A DNA stretch of 64,000 nucleotides from Silene conica (taxonomy: Eukaryota; Streptophyta; Magnoliopsida; Caryophyllales; Caryophyllaceae), in NCBI GenBank assembly GCA_029255685.2, contig CM055315.2, positions 49,815,358 through 49,879,357 of the forward strand, in the 5' to 3' direction. Numbering within the stretch: the first letter of the stretch is position 1; the number at the start of each line of letters is the position of its first letter. Below, one piece after another: positions 10,232-20,831 of the stretch. A model generated the notes under the pieces. That model did no database searches. It saw nothing but the letters and a program-made list of their open reading frames with translations, and was not told where the DNA came from. The translations under genes and the position numbers were made by a program.

Positions 10232-12663
10232 TGTAACACCCCCATTTATTTAAGAGCCTTTAGCAAGACATTCTCAAATAAATAAGATTGTTACCATCTC
10301 GGAATGACCGAGGTAGTGAATAACAAAGTAACACAACCCAAAGTACTTTATATGAATTTGATAAAATTTAAACTTTGATATTACAACAACTACAAGGTCC
10401 AAACTTTAATAAAATAAAAGTACAACAGAAGATATCTAAGTGTGATCTAACTCTAAGTAGGTCCAAGCCATGTCTCTCTCCATGCCCAAGCTCCTAGTCC
10501 ATCTGTCACTGACCTGTAGAATCTACTCCCCATTCCGGATCATCGTAGGTGTCACACGAATACACAGGGTCAACCACGAGGTTGAGTAGGAAACATCAAA
10601 GAGACATAAATGGGAACAGATCAGAACACAACTCCGTCTCCATATCACCAGTCATCCACTTCACCTCCATCACACCACCCCTCCCATCACACCACACCTT
10701 CCATCACACCACACCTTCCATGGCCATATCACAAGTCCCAATATCACAAGACCCAATTCACCAGCTCCGTTCTCCACAATAATCAATAATAATCAATCAC
10801 AATATATCACAATTAAATATACCAATCAAATAATGAGTATCCTCATGTCAGATCACAATCACAGTCATAGATTTTACCCTACCTCAACCGTCGAAAGAAA
10901 TTGTCACTTGCGCAGCTGCTAAAAGTGTTCCTCGCGGAACCGTCACCTAAACATATAATATTCAACGATTAACAACCCATACTAAGCCCTATACTTAACA
11001 TCGTAACAAAATACCGAATATAGTAACTTTCTAAAATTGGAAAGTTTCCAAAATAGAAAATTTCCCGAAATAGCACTTCCTAAAAATAGTAACTTTCGAC
11101 TCGTAAGGTCCCATAAATAATCGCAACATTTGAAATTACCAACCTTATTAAATATAATAGCTAAAATAATACTAATAATAGTAGTAATAAGACAAAAACA
11201 ATAAAAGTAATACACCTTAGTAAGAAGATAACAAAACGTAACAACCAAAACAAAATTAACCAAAACAGCCTGACAGCCCTTCAACCAGCCCACTTCGCAG
11301 CCCTCTCGACACCCCTTCTACAGCTTGCACCACCGCCCCACCACCGTGGTTAAGACCCCTGAACCACGGTCCAACTACTAACCCTGACCACTACCCTAGA
11401 CTCAACCCCAACAGCCATCTACATCAACCCCAAACACGCTGGTCACAACAGCAACCCCAAGTTTTGCTCTTACCCGTATAACTCCCTTCTGCACACCTTC
11501 CTTTAACCGCCTACCAACGCCACCATCACCACAACCAACCACCAACCAACCACCACCCTTAACACCTCACCTCACCCACTACCCCCTGGTGCCAACCCCC
11601 AGCCTTCGACTCCACTCACCCCTCTGAACAACCACTCCCAACCCGCTGGTACCACGACCCTTGTTCTGGATTTTGTTTTTGGAACAGGCTGTCGAAGCAG
11701 CCTCCTCCGGCCACCACACGTTACTTCACCGCCACCAACGCCACCTACTGACACACTACTCCAGAACCCATGACCCCATAACCAGAAATAGACCAGAACA
11801 TGAAAGACTAAGCGAAACTAAATCAATAGAATTAAACACGCAATTTATACAAACAAAAACAGAGTATCGTTTTCGTGTTACTGTCGACATTCACGACCCT
11901 TGATGCGACTGTCATGGTGGTTCTAGGATAGACTAATGATGACACACATGTTGAGGGTACTACATAGTTTATTCTAGGCCTGATTATACTATGTCGAAGG
12001 TCCATTAAGAGCGAGAAAGAACGTGTTAACTTACTAGATGCGCAGGGATGAGAACGGTACTGGTGGTGGCTGCTGTTTCTTCTCCAATCCCCACGGTGGC
12101 TCCTTGGGTGTGAAGGTATGAGGATGGTTAAGGTCTATGCTTTGCTTTGATGGGGGCAGGAGGCGTGATAGAGTATGAGGTTTGTTTTGAGTAGAAGTCG
12201 ATAGATTGATGGAATAGTGTGGATGTCGATGGAAAGGGTAGGTTAGCTAGGGTTTCGTTTTAGGGTTTCTACTATATTGCTCACTATACACGGTTCTCAA
12301 ACTACCAAGCATCGGCCATAGGCCCAGGCCCATCACGCATATCGAAACATCATATTATCCATATCTCATTCTCGACTCGTAAATTAAAATAAACGAGTAT
12401 GTATATAATTATACCAATTAAACTATATATATATCATTAGTAAAAACCACTAAATCAATTATAAGAATATATATAAAGAACATCGAATTTAATTATAATT
12501 ACGACTTAAATAAAAAAATAGAAATTAAGTATAGATTTAATTATCAATGTATTATTAAAATTAAAGAAATACGAATTAATACTTTATAACCATTCCATTT
12601 AAAACACTTGTATAAAAGATGGTTTGACTGCTGTTGACCGAGGCTAAAATACTGGGTATTACA
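10232..12663 (-). repeat. LARD1 3' LTR
   Basis: On the minus strand it starts TGTAATACCCAGTATTTTAG and ends AAATGGGGGTGTTACA. It is 2432 bp long and differs from the 30293-32738 copy by scattered substitutions and small indels. Small open frames inside it are shared with the other LTR only because the LTRs are copies. Confidence 0.93.
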
Positions 12664-12676
12664 GTCTTCCCTCCTT
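12664..12676 (-). other. LARD1 polypurine tract
   Basis: On the minus strand AAGGAGGGAAGAC ends directly at the 3' LTR. Such a tract primes plus-strand synthesis in LTR retrotransposons. The related LARD2 has ACGAGGGAAGAC at the same place. Confidence 0.85.
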
Positions 12677-13191
12677 AAAATGAACTTCGTCCCGAAGTTC
12701 ACCATCCCATGGTCAACAACCTTGTCATTAGGCACGTATTGAACACAAAAGGGTGACATCACGTAACGTCAGCACTAATAGAGGTACTCCAAACGCGACC
12801 TGTTACATTCTATCCTTGTTAAGAAAACTTTGTCCCCAAAGTTTAACGTATAACTAGGTAAAATGGTACTTCACGAACACAATAAAAATGCATAACAAAA
12901 GCAGTCAAGATTCTCAAGTATATGCAAACAATCACGACATATCACTTAGCCATGTCATAACAACTAGCCATAACGTAAAACACCAAGATTTTACAATCCT
13001 ATCCTCCTTAAAACATGGTTACGTCCCCGTAACCCCATTATAAAATTCTAGCTCATTACTCTTACTCGAAAAAAAAAAAATACTCCAAATAACCAAGTAT
13101 CGCATTCTCATCACTGAACCTAAGACCAAAGACAAGGGGTGAGTGAACTGGCGGAATAAAACCGCAAATCAACACTTCCATTTCAATATCG
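12677..13191 (-). other. LARD1 interior, 3' portion
   Basis: Non-coding DNA homologous to the reverse complement of about 55440-55953 in LARD2, with the shared word AACTTCGGGACGAAGTTC (a palindrome-like motif). It ends in TATCG, the duplicated target of the nested copia. The interior resumes at 21917-22373 up to the TA tract. Confidence 0.8.
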
Positions 13192-14267
13192 TGTTGGAGA
13201 TTGTGTCCTCCACATGTAGTGTGATAACGTCATTGAACATACCCTTGTACGGACAAGTGGGAGATTGTTGGGGCTGGTGTCCTTGACAATTAAGTACAAT
13301 GACTTATTAAATCTCTTTAAGGATCACAAGGGCATACTTCTGTATTATTACCAGTTGATCCACGTTTATCAATAACGGTTGGCTTGCTAGATAAGTTTGA
13401 CGTTATTGTCATACGGATGGCGGTGATCAACTGGTCCCTATACGTCACACCTATAGGACACGTCTAAGAGATGTGAAGGTATGAAAATACAGTCACATTT
13501 TGCCGGATATGACTAAACGGTTAGTCAGAGGTATTGACTATTAAATTAGTCAATAAGATGTTGAGAATTACTATTTAATACGGATTAAATAATTTTAGCT
13601 AATACGGATTACAAGAATAATTCGTAAATTAAATATAAACGGTTATATTTAATTAAATATAGTATTCGCAAATTAATATAAACAGTTATATTAATTTAGG
13701 TAATTATACAATATCGTATTTTATCAGACCGTTATTAATATATCGACTGTATTAATATCTGATAACATGTTACGATTTATAAATAAAACCCGCGAACAAC
13801 TTAAAGCTAAATGGGTCGAATCACGCATTGGGATAAGGTAAGAGTGGAAAGCCCACTCCTACCCAAACCCTATTTTCGGCCGGCCATGTAGTCTATATAA
13901 GGAGGAGGACTCTCCTTATGTAGACTACTCTTGGTGCACTATTAAATATTCTCAAGGTAAAATTAGGGTTTTGTGACATTCTTTTCCCAAAACCTCAGAT
14001 CTCACATCTAAAAAAACCCTCAAGGGCTCTCCCTATATTGCAAGGCAATTGGAGAGGATTTCTAGCACACGCGGCCTCGTCTCAGACAAAGTCTTGGGTG
14101 CAAGTTATAGGAGGGAATTTGCATTAATTCCTGTTCTTAGGCCTTTTGCGCGAGGACTAAAGGTTGTACTTCTTTTCTCATGTTTTTAATCTTATGACAA
14201 TATTCACAATTGCATATTTCATTATAATCCTGCAAATTTAGGGTGAATACGCGTTTTATTCCCCACA
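13192..14267 (+). repeat. Copia 5' LTR
   Basis: This 1076-bp LTR contains a TATA box (13894-13900) within a large hairpin. It also has, 74 bp from its start, an internal copy of the polypurine tract plus LTR start (13244-13272). Confidence 0.97.
13888..13928 (+). promoter_or_regulatory. LTR promoter: TATA box inside an inverted repeat
   Basis: TATATAA at 13894-13900 is the best promoter candidate of the LTR. It lies in the left arm (13888-13904) of a 17-bp inverted repeat with one mismatch and a 7-base loop; the right arm is 13912-13928. The same structure is at 21528-21568 in the 3' LTR. Transcription would be expected to start about 30 bases after the TATA box, near the end of the right arm. 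That start is inferred, not seen. Confidence 0.65.
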
Positions 14268-14269
14268 AG

Positions 14270-14282
14270 TGGTATCAGAGCC
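14270..14282 (+). other. Copia primer-binding site
   Basis: TGGTATCAGAGCC follows the LTR after AG. It is the classical complement of the 3' end of plant initiator methionine tRNA. Confidence 0.95.
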
Positions 14283-16010
14283 TTAGGCCATGAAAATTTT
14301 ACAATTGTGTCTTTCATAAGTTTTAAAATTTTGAAAACCGTACCTTCTGTCGAAGGCACTCGATCGAGTCCCTGTGACACTCGATCGAGTGCCATCGTAC
14401 CAGGCTGCCGTGCGTGAGTTTTTAGTGAGAAATCGATCTTGTTTTCGATTATAATTTGCATATTGTTAATTAATCGATATTTTTAGCAAGATGTGAATCT
14501 TTGTTGTTGTTTATATATGATTTACAAGTTTTAAATCCATGTTATAAACCCGTTTTGATTTAAAAGTGCAGCGATTGCGTTTTAAAGAGTCACTCGATCG
14601 AGCCCCTGCTGCACTCGATCGAGTGACACTGGCACTCGATCGAGTGCCTCTGCTGCTCGGTCGAGTGCTCCTGTTTCGGGCTCCCTTTTCGAAAATAACT
14701 TGTTTTCTTATTTTCACATGGCTTAAAATAATATACTATATACGGAAATAGTATATTATTTAGTGAAACGGTTCACCCTCGTTTGATACATATTGTTTTT
14801 AAAACAGTTTAAAACAATGGATTATATGTTTATTAAAATTGGTGATTAAAGCGGTATAGTCACATAATTTTAATCTTAAAAGGTGGTTTGGTATAAATTT
14901 ATTAATCATAATAACAGTATTATGTCATGTATAAATTGTTTTTAGTTGATGCATTTTATTTATCGTCTTGTGAATGCCTTGAATGCTTTCAATAACGTAT
15001 TTATTTTTGCAAACAGTTGTAACTTAGTGTGGCCTTAGAAGATTGTGTCACCGTAATGATGGGACACGATCTTGCTTGTAATTTTGAGATCTTGAATCTC
15101 CGTTTTGGGTTTTTGCCATGTAATTACTTTTGTATTTAAATTAGAATGTATCTAGGTTTACTCTTGTAATTTAAATTAGTAATTTTGTGAAGACCAAAGA
15201 CAAGACGGAGACCGGATGCTCACTCCCGCTGCAAGGACCAAGATGGAACATCAAGACAAGCTTCTAGGGTCCAACAGTGGATTCCAAGTTGTTTTATGTT
15301 TATTTTGGTAGGATAGGCCACACTAGGACTTTTATTTACGTTTATTGCATTTATCTTTATGCTTTCATCGATAATAGCTTGCATCATATTCCGCCTAAAA
15401 CCAAACCACCTATATCATTCCTGAAAACTGACTCATGTAGAGGTTACGCGTTAGTTTTCTGTGACAATACAGATGTCACATGTCATTTAAAAGCCATCAC
15501 TTTATTTAATTCATTCACGCAATGCTAGTTTTTAGTTCACTTAAATATGGATAAATAAAAGTTGATGGGGTCTTCCTCGTATAACCAAAAATTGAGATTA
15601 GTCTTTATAAATCAGCCTCCCATGAATCCCTTCTTCGTCGGTAGGCATAATATGACCCCTTCTACGTCGGGTAAGTGGGAACAGATGATTTATTTTATCT
15701 CAACATCATAGTCACTCGATAATATTCCAGTGACTGAGATGGACTAATAGATAGGATATACGGAAATCTATCGACCAAGAGTTCCAACGATTGGAATTAG
15801 CCAAACTGTGGGCTTATCAATATACGGAAATTGAGTCTTGGGATCGTTTATATAATTCTTGAGGGAGATCAATTATATAAATGCTTGAGTCTACGAGTTT
15901 AAATTCAATTTAATATAGACTTAAATCACAACAATAAGTTGCTTATATGGTTTTGTTTTATCTTCTTTTTCAGTGTAGAACACGTTCATTAAAACTGCTG
16001 TAAAACTAAA
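14283..16010 (+). other. Copia 5' leader
   Basis: These 1.7 kb lie between the primer site and the gag ATG. No long open frame with family likeness is seen. The first 400 bases carry six CTCGATCGAG palindromes. Long untranslated leaders usually hold packaging and dimerisation signals; which part does so here cannot be told. Confidence 0.7.
14357..14664. repeat. Cluster of CACTCGATCGAGTG palindromes
   Basis: Six copies, two slightly altered at one end and one altered at the core (CTCGGTCGAG), lie at about 14357, 14378, 14591, 14612, 14633 and 14653. They are grouped two plus four, with about 21-bp spacing inside groups. Each is self-complementary over 12-14 bases. Confidence 0.9.
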
Positions 16011-18647
16011 ATGGCTGGTGAAGACCCAATGCCAAGTGCCAAGCTAGCACGTGAATCCTGGCTAAAAGCCTTCATGGACTCCATGAATCAGTCAACTAGA
16101 CTGAGGAATGATGGGTCAAACTTCTCTGACTGGGAGGCAGCACTACGGAATGCTGCCATTGCTGACGGAAAGCTTAAGTTCTTAACTGAGCCCATTCCGC
16201 CACACCCAGGAACTGGAGCTAGAGCCAACGAAATTCGCGCTCATAGCGATTTCGTTATGGAAGCGGGTGCGATAAAGAACGTACTCATCTATGCAATGGA
16301 ATCCAATTTGCAAAGACGCTTCATAACCCATGGTGCAAACAAGATTTTCACCACGCTCACTAACGAATTCTCCAAGGCTCCGAGAATCGTTTCTTATGAG
16401 CATACCTGTCGCTTCTTTGAGGCGAAACTCCAGAAGGGCCAAGCTGTTAGCCCACATATTCTCAACATGATTGAGAATATCGAGAAACTGGAGTCCCTAA
16501 ACTGCAAGATCAGTGAGAACATCATCGTTGATCGCATGCTTCATTCGCTTCATGATGGGTTCGCCCTCTTTAGGGCCAACTACTACATGAACGACATGAA
16601 GAAGACTCCCCATGAGCTCCACTCCCTTCTCGTACAGACTGAGAAGGATCTTAAGTTGAGTGGGAGTCTTAAGCAGGATGTTCTCATGATCTCCAGTAAG
16701 GGGAAAGGTAAAGGGAAGGCTAAAGCTCAGGGCGACCTAGCAGTAGGTAAGCCCAGGTTCAAGAAACCAGGATTTACAAAGAGTGGGCCTGGTGAGTCGA
16801 GTAACTCACAAGGCAAGACAAAGAGCAAGGATACAAGCATGGAATGTCACCATTGCCACAAGACTGGGCATTGGAGGCGCTCATGCCCCGTGTATTGCGA
16901 GGACATTAAAGCAGGCCGTGTTACTCCTGTTGGTATGTCTTCTTCTTCTTTTATTCACATGATTGAGATTAACCATGCAAGTTGCGGAACTTGGGTACTT
17001 GATACTGGTTGTGGTTCTCATCTATGTAATCATGTGCAGGGCCTCCGAAACCAAGAACCCCTAATCAAGGGTGAGGTGGACCTGCGGGTCGGGAATGGAG
17101 CACGTGTGGCTGCAGTCTCGAAGGGAACATACGTAATCCAGCTTCCAAGTGGATTCGAGTTATTTTTGTATAACTGTTATTATGTTCCTAGTTTGTCCAA
17201 AAACATTATTTCAGTTTCTGCACTTGACAAACTCGGATTTTCATTTGTAATAGAGAATAATAGCTGTATTTTCTCTTTGCACAATATGATTTATGGCAAG
17301 GCAGTTTCCATGAATGGAATTTATGTTTTAGATCAAACTACCGAGATATTACATGTGAATAATAAAAGAATAAAGGTAGGTGACAAAGATCAAACTTACC
17401 TATGGCATTGTCGTATGGGACACATAAATGAGAAACGCGTTAAACAGCTCATACAGAATGGAGCTATTTCGCCCTTTGATTTCGAATCATATGGCACGTG
17501 TGAATCATGTCTCATCGGCAAAATGACTCGTATTTCCTTCAAAGGTGTTGGAATGCGCGCTGCCGACCTATTAGGACTCATACATACGGACGTATGTGGC
17601 CCTATGTCGATCAACGCACGAGATGGCTATAGGTATTTCATCACTTTCACGGATGATTTGAGTAGATATGGCTATGTCTACTTAATGAAGCACAAAAGTG
17701 AATCCTTTGACAAGTTCAAAGAATACCAGAATCGGGTACAGAACCAGCTGGGTAGAAAGATTAAAGCCCTACGCTCGGATCGTGGTGGTGAGTATCTTTC
17801 ACGCGAGTTTGATCAACACCTAAAAGACTGTGGGATCGTACTACAGTTGACTCCACCTGGAACACCACAATTAAATGGTGTGTCCGAACGGAGAAATCGA
17901 ACTCTACTTGATATGGTTCGATCCATGATGAGTCACACCGTTGTGCCTGATTCATTGTGGGGCTATGCTCTTTTGTCAGCCGCTCTAATACTTAACCGAA
18001 GTCCGTCTAAAGCTGTTGACAAGACTCCATTCGAGCTATGGAAGGGAACGGTCCCTAACTTGTCCTTTATTCGGGTTTGGGGCTGCGAGGCTTATGTCAA
18101 GTGGAGACACGAGGATAAGCTCGGCCCGCGATCGGTCAAGACATACTTTATAGGCTACCCAAAGGGAACGTTTGGTCATTACTTCTACTCGCCTACCGAA
18201 CAACGTGTTTTTGTTGCGGCTAGTGCGACGTTCTTAGAGAAAGAATTTCTCGAGAACAAGTCGAGTAATAGAACCTTCGAGTTATCGGAGGTTCAAGAAC
18301 CAACTACCGAGCAACCATTGGAGGAAACAGTACCTCCAACCGAGGCTGCGGTAGATATCCCTGAGGAACCTAGGAGGTCGGGAAGAGTCTCTATTCCACC
18401 GGACAGATACATTGGTATGGTCGAGGAACACGATACAGATGACGTCTTACTCCTAGAGGGTAACGAACCCACAACCTATAAAGGTGCCATGACCAGTTCT
18501 GACTCAAAGCTATGGCTAGAAGCCATGCAATCCGAGATGGACTCCATGTATGAGAACAACGTGTGGGATCTTGTGGACCTACCTGCAAAGGTACGTTCCC
18601 TTCAATGCAAATGGCTTTACAAAAATAAAGCATGCCGTGGAAGGTAA
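16011..18647 (+). CDS. Copia gag-protease-integrase polyprotein (5' part, frameshifted)
   Basis: This is an 878-codon frame. Gag spans about residues 1-300, with a CX2CX4HX4C zinc knuckle (C279, C282, H287, C292) after a lysine-rich stretch. The aspartic protease has DTG at 331-333. The integrase HHCC finger uses H466, H471, C497 and C500. The catalytic triad is D527 (HTDVCGP), D590 (RSDRGGEY) and E626, with the family's 35-residue D-E gap. The start of reverse transcriptase (KLWLEAMQSEM) is near residue 830. The frame then leaves register in the A-run at 18621-18625 and ends 24 bases later. The ATG lies just after the leader and matches copia gag starts. The product would assemble particles, mature them and integrate cDNA, but would lack polymerase. 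Confidence 0.96.
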   Translation: MAGEDPMPSAKLARESWLKAFMDSMNQSTRLRNDGSNFSDWEAALRNAAIADGKLKFLTEPIPPHPGTGARANEIRAHSDFVMEAGAIKNVLIYAMESNLQRRFITHGANKIFTTLTNEFSKAPRIVSYEHTCRFFEAKLQKGQAVSPHILNMIENIEKLESLNCKISENIIVDRMLHSLHDGFALFRANYYMNDMKKTPHELHSLLVQTEKDLKLSGSLKQDVLMISSKGKGKGKAKAQGDLAVGKPRFKKPGFTKSGPGESSNSQGKTKSKDTSMECHHCHKTGHWRRSCPVYCEDIKAGRVTPVGMSSSSFIHMIEINHASCGTWVLDTGCGSHLCNHVQGLRNQEPLIKGEVDLRVGNGARVAAVSKGTYVIQLPSGFELFLYNCYYVPSLSKNIISVSALDKLGFSFVIENNSCIFSLHNMIYGKAVSMNGIYVLDQTTEILHVNNKRIKVGDKDQTYLWHCRMGHINEKRVKQLIQNGAISPFDFESYGTCESCLIGKMTRISFKGVGMRAADLLGLIHTDVCGPMSINARDGYRYFITFTDDLSRYGYVYLMKHKSESFDKFKEYQNRVQNQLGRKIKALRSDRGGEYLSREFDQHLKDCGIVLQLTPPGTPQLNGVSERRNRTLLDMVRSMMSHTVVPDSLWGYALLSAALILNRSPSKAVDKTPFELWKGTVPNLSFIRVWGCEAYVKWRHEDKLGPRSVKTYFIGYPKGTFGHYFYSPTEQRVFVAASATFLEKEFLENKSSNRTFELSEVQEPTTEQPLEETVPPTEAAVDIPEEPRRSGRVSIPPDRYIGMVEEHDTDDVLLLEGNEPTTYKGAMTSSDSKLWLEAMQSEMDSMYENNVWDLVDLPAKVRSLQCKWLYKNKACRGR

Positions 18648-20043
18648 ACAAGATATCCATAAGGCAAGACTAGTTGCTAAAGGTTTCACCCAAGTGCCAG
18701 GCTTGCACTACGATGAGATCTTTGCACCCGTAGTCATGCTACGTTCCATTCGGATTATCTTAGCGATCGCCGCATTTCACGATTATGAAATATGGCAAAT
18801 GGACGTTAAAACCGCCTTCTTAAACGGTTATTTGGAGGAAGAGTTGTACATGGTACAACCCGAGGGTTTTATCGATCCATCACATCCTAAGAAAGTATGC
18901 AAGCTTAAGCGTTCCATCTATGGACTTAAGCAAGCATCGCGGAGTTGGAATCATCGCTTCGACCAAGTGATAAAAGAGAATGGGTTCATTCGATCAGTCG
19001 AGGAACCATGTCTCTATATCAAGTCGAGTGGGAGTAAGATTGTATTCCTAGTACTGTATGTCGACGACATACTCTTGATTGGGAATGACATACCTCTCTT
19101 ATCTTCGGTTAAAGCATGGTTGAAAAACCATTTCCAGATGAAAGATCTGGGAGAGGCACAAAGAATTTTGGGCATCCGTATCTACAGGGATAGATCACGA
19201 CGGATGTTGTCTCTCAGTCAGGAGTCTTATATAGAGAAGATTCTAGAGAGATTCAGTATGACGAACTCCAAGAAAGGGTTCCTTCCTATGACTCCTGGGC
19301 TTCACTTGAGCAAGTCTCAAGAAGCTAAGTCAGTGGAAGAAAAAGAGCGCATGAGTCGGATTCCTTATGCCTCGGCAATAGGATCGATCATGTATGCCAT
19401 GATATGCACACGTCCAGACGTTGCATATGCATTGAGTATGACCAGTCGATTCCAAGCTCATCCAGGTGAACCACACTGGATGGCCGTGAAAAACATTCTT
19501 AAGTACCTACGGAGGACTAAAGATTGGGGATTGACTTTTGGAGGCAACTCGACGCTCTGCGCCACGGGTTACGCAGATGCTAGCTTCCAAACAGATCGAG
19601 ATGACTCGAAATCTCAGTCTGGATTCGTTTTTACTCTTAATGGCGCTGCTGTCAGCTGGAAAAGTTCTAAACAGAGTGTTACAGCAGATTCTACGACTGA
19701 GTCCGAGTACTATGCCGCCTCGGAAGCAGCTAAGGAAGCTATATGGATGCGTCAATTCTTACAAGGACTCTCGGTAGTGCCTAGTTCGAATGACCCAATC
19801 ACCGTCTATTGTGACAATAGCGGTGCCATCTTCCAAGCTAAGGAGCATAAGTCTAGCAGCAAGGCTAGGCATGTACAACGGAAAGCTCATCTAATCAGAG
19901 ATTACGTGGAGCAAAAGGAGATTTTTATTGAAAAGATCGCTACGGATGACAACATAGCTGATCCTCTCACAAAAGCATTACCACGTGATAAGCATGAAGG
20001 GCACATTCATTCCATGGGAATTGGATGTGTTCCTAAGTTGTAG
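18622..20043 (+). CDS. Copia reverse transcriptase-RNase H (3' part of polyprotein)
   Basis: The open frame technically begins at 18550, but homology starts at about 18622, directly where the upstream frame is lost. That gives 473 residues. Reverse transcriptase motifs run in order: KARLVAKGFTQ, QMDVKTAFLNG (catalytic Asp, codon 18802), YGLKQASR, and LYVDDILL (catalytic YVDD at 19057-19068). The copia tether RFQAHPGEPHW follows. RNase H shows GYADASF (Asp codon 19576), STTESEYYA (Glu about 19699) and YCDNSGAI (Asp 19813). Stop is TAG 20041-20043. All key residues are kept. Translation would need a frame change at the A-run, or the copy is a recent loss-of-function mutant. No envelope-like frame follows. 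Confidence 0.95.
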   Translation, partial: KIKHAVEGKQDIHKARLVAKGFTQVPGLHYDEIFAPVVMLRSIRIILAIAAFHDYEIWQMDVKTAFLNGYLEEELYMVQPEGFIDPSHPKKVCKLKRSIYGLKQASRSWNHRFDQVIKENGFIRSVEEPCLYIKSSGSKIVFLVLYVDDILLIGNDIPLLSSVKAWLKNHFQMKDLGEAQRILGIRIYRDRSRRMLSLSQESYIEKILERFSMTNSKKGFLPMTPGLHLSKSQEAKSVEEKERMSRIPYASAIGSIMYAMICTRPDVAYALSMTSRFQAHPGEPHWMAVKNILKYLRRTKDWGLTFGGNSTLCATGYADASFQTDRDDSKSQSGFVFTLNGAAVSWKSSKQSVTADSTTESEYYAASEAAKEAIWMRQFLQGLSVVPSSNDPITVYCDNSGAIFQAKEHKSSSKARHVQRKAHLIRDYVEQKEIFIEKIATDDNIADPLTKALPRDKHEGHIHSMGIGCVPKL

Positions 20044-20819
20044 TACTCTTTTATGAATTCATGTAATAATTCATTTTCTCGTGTACTCTATTCAACCTTA
20101 TTGTTATGATATAAAATGTTTTGTTTTTCATGTGGAATTGTACGCCAATTTTGAACACCACAAAGTGAACTGATTAACATAACATCGTTTTGGTCCTTGA
20201 TTACCCACTTGAGCTGATAACTCAGGTAATCATTTTGTGACGTTGGTTGATGGTGGGTTCAACGAGCCATAAGTCACGCGGCTGACTGACCAATCACAAA
20301 GGCGAGTTATACGGATATCTCGTAGGACACCCCGTGACAGCGTTATGGAGTCCTAAATGTTTTATAACATTGGGTGCCAGGTCGTGGATAGGACCTCCAT
20401 AGTGTTCCTTAGAGTCGAATCTTTTGACTTTCAACTGTTTCTTGAGATTAAGACAGATTTTGGGTAACTTTGGTTTCTTTCCCACGGTCACCGTAACAGG
20501 GGCCAAGAGGATTTTTTCTGGGTTATTTCATGCTGGGCGATATCGGCAGGATTCGAGTTGAGGGAAATATCCAAACCCTTATCAGGATTTTATCATTTCT
20601 CAGGGCCACTCGAGGAGTAGTAACTGAAATGCATGGCCATGCTCGAATACAGATTCGTTTTATCAGTTAAGTTACTCTCTAGTCGGGGAAACCACTCTTG
20701 ATACAGATCGCTTGTGAGATACGACCTTTGCGAATGCGGATTTGCAAATTGTCTTACATTGAGTGGGAGAAATTTTAAAAGGGTATGAGATTCGGTTATC
20801 GCACCTACACTTGTACGGA
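20044..20819 (+). other. Copia 3' untranslated region
   Basis: Non-coding DNA between the pol stop and the polypurine tract. I see no open frame with family likeness. Confidence 0.7.
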
Positions 20820-20831
20820 CAAGTGGGAGTT
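20820..20831 (+). other. Copia polypurine tract
   Basis: AAGTGGGAGTT adjoins the 3' LTR start TGTTGG at 20832. It would prime plus-strand DNA synthesis. A second copy of it lies inside each LTR. Confidence 0.88.

Noticed and set aside
10549..11903. Several 60-100 codon frames, repeated at 30610-31978
   Set aside because: They lie in the LARD1 LTRs and repeat for that reason alone. The His/Pro-rich content follows from CA-rich DNA.
16182..17955. Minus-strand open frames under the copia polyprotein
   Set aside because: They are shadows of a gene with clear sense-strand motifs.
18615..18650. Programmed frameshift between copia integrase and reverse transcriptase
   Set aside because: Related plant copia elements use one frame. 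No slippery heptamer plus structure is evident, and a one-base indel in an A-run is simpler.
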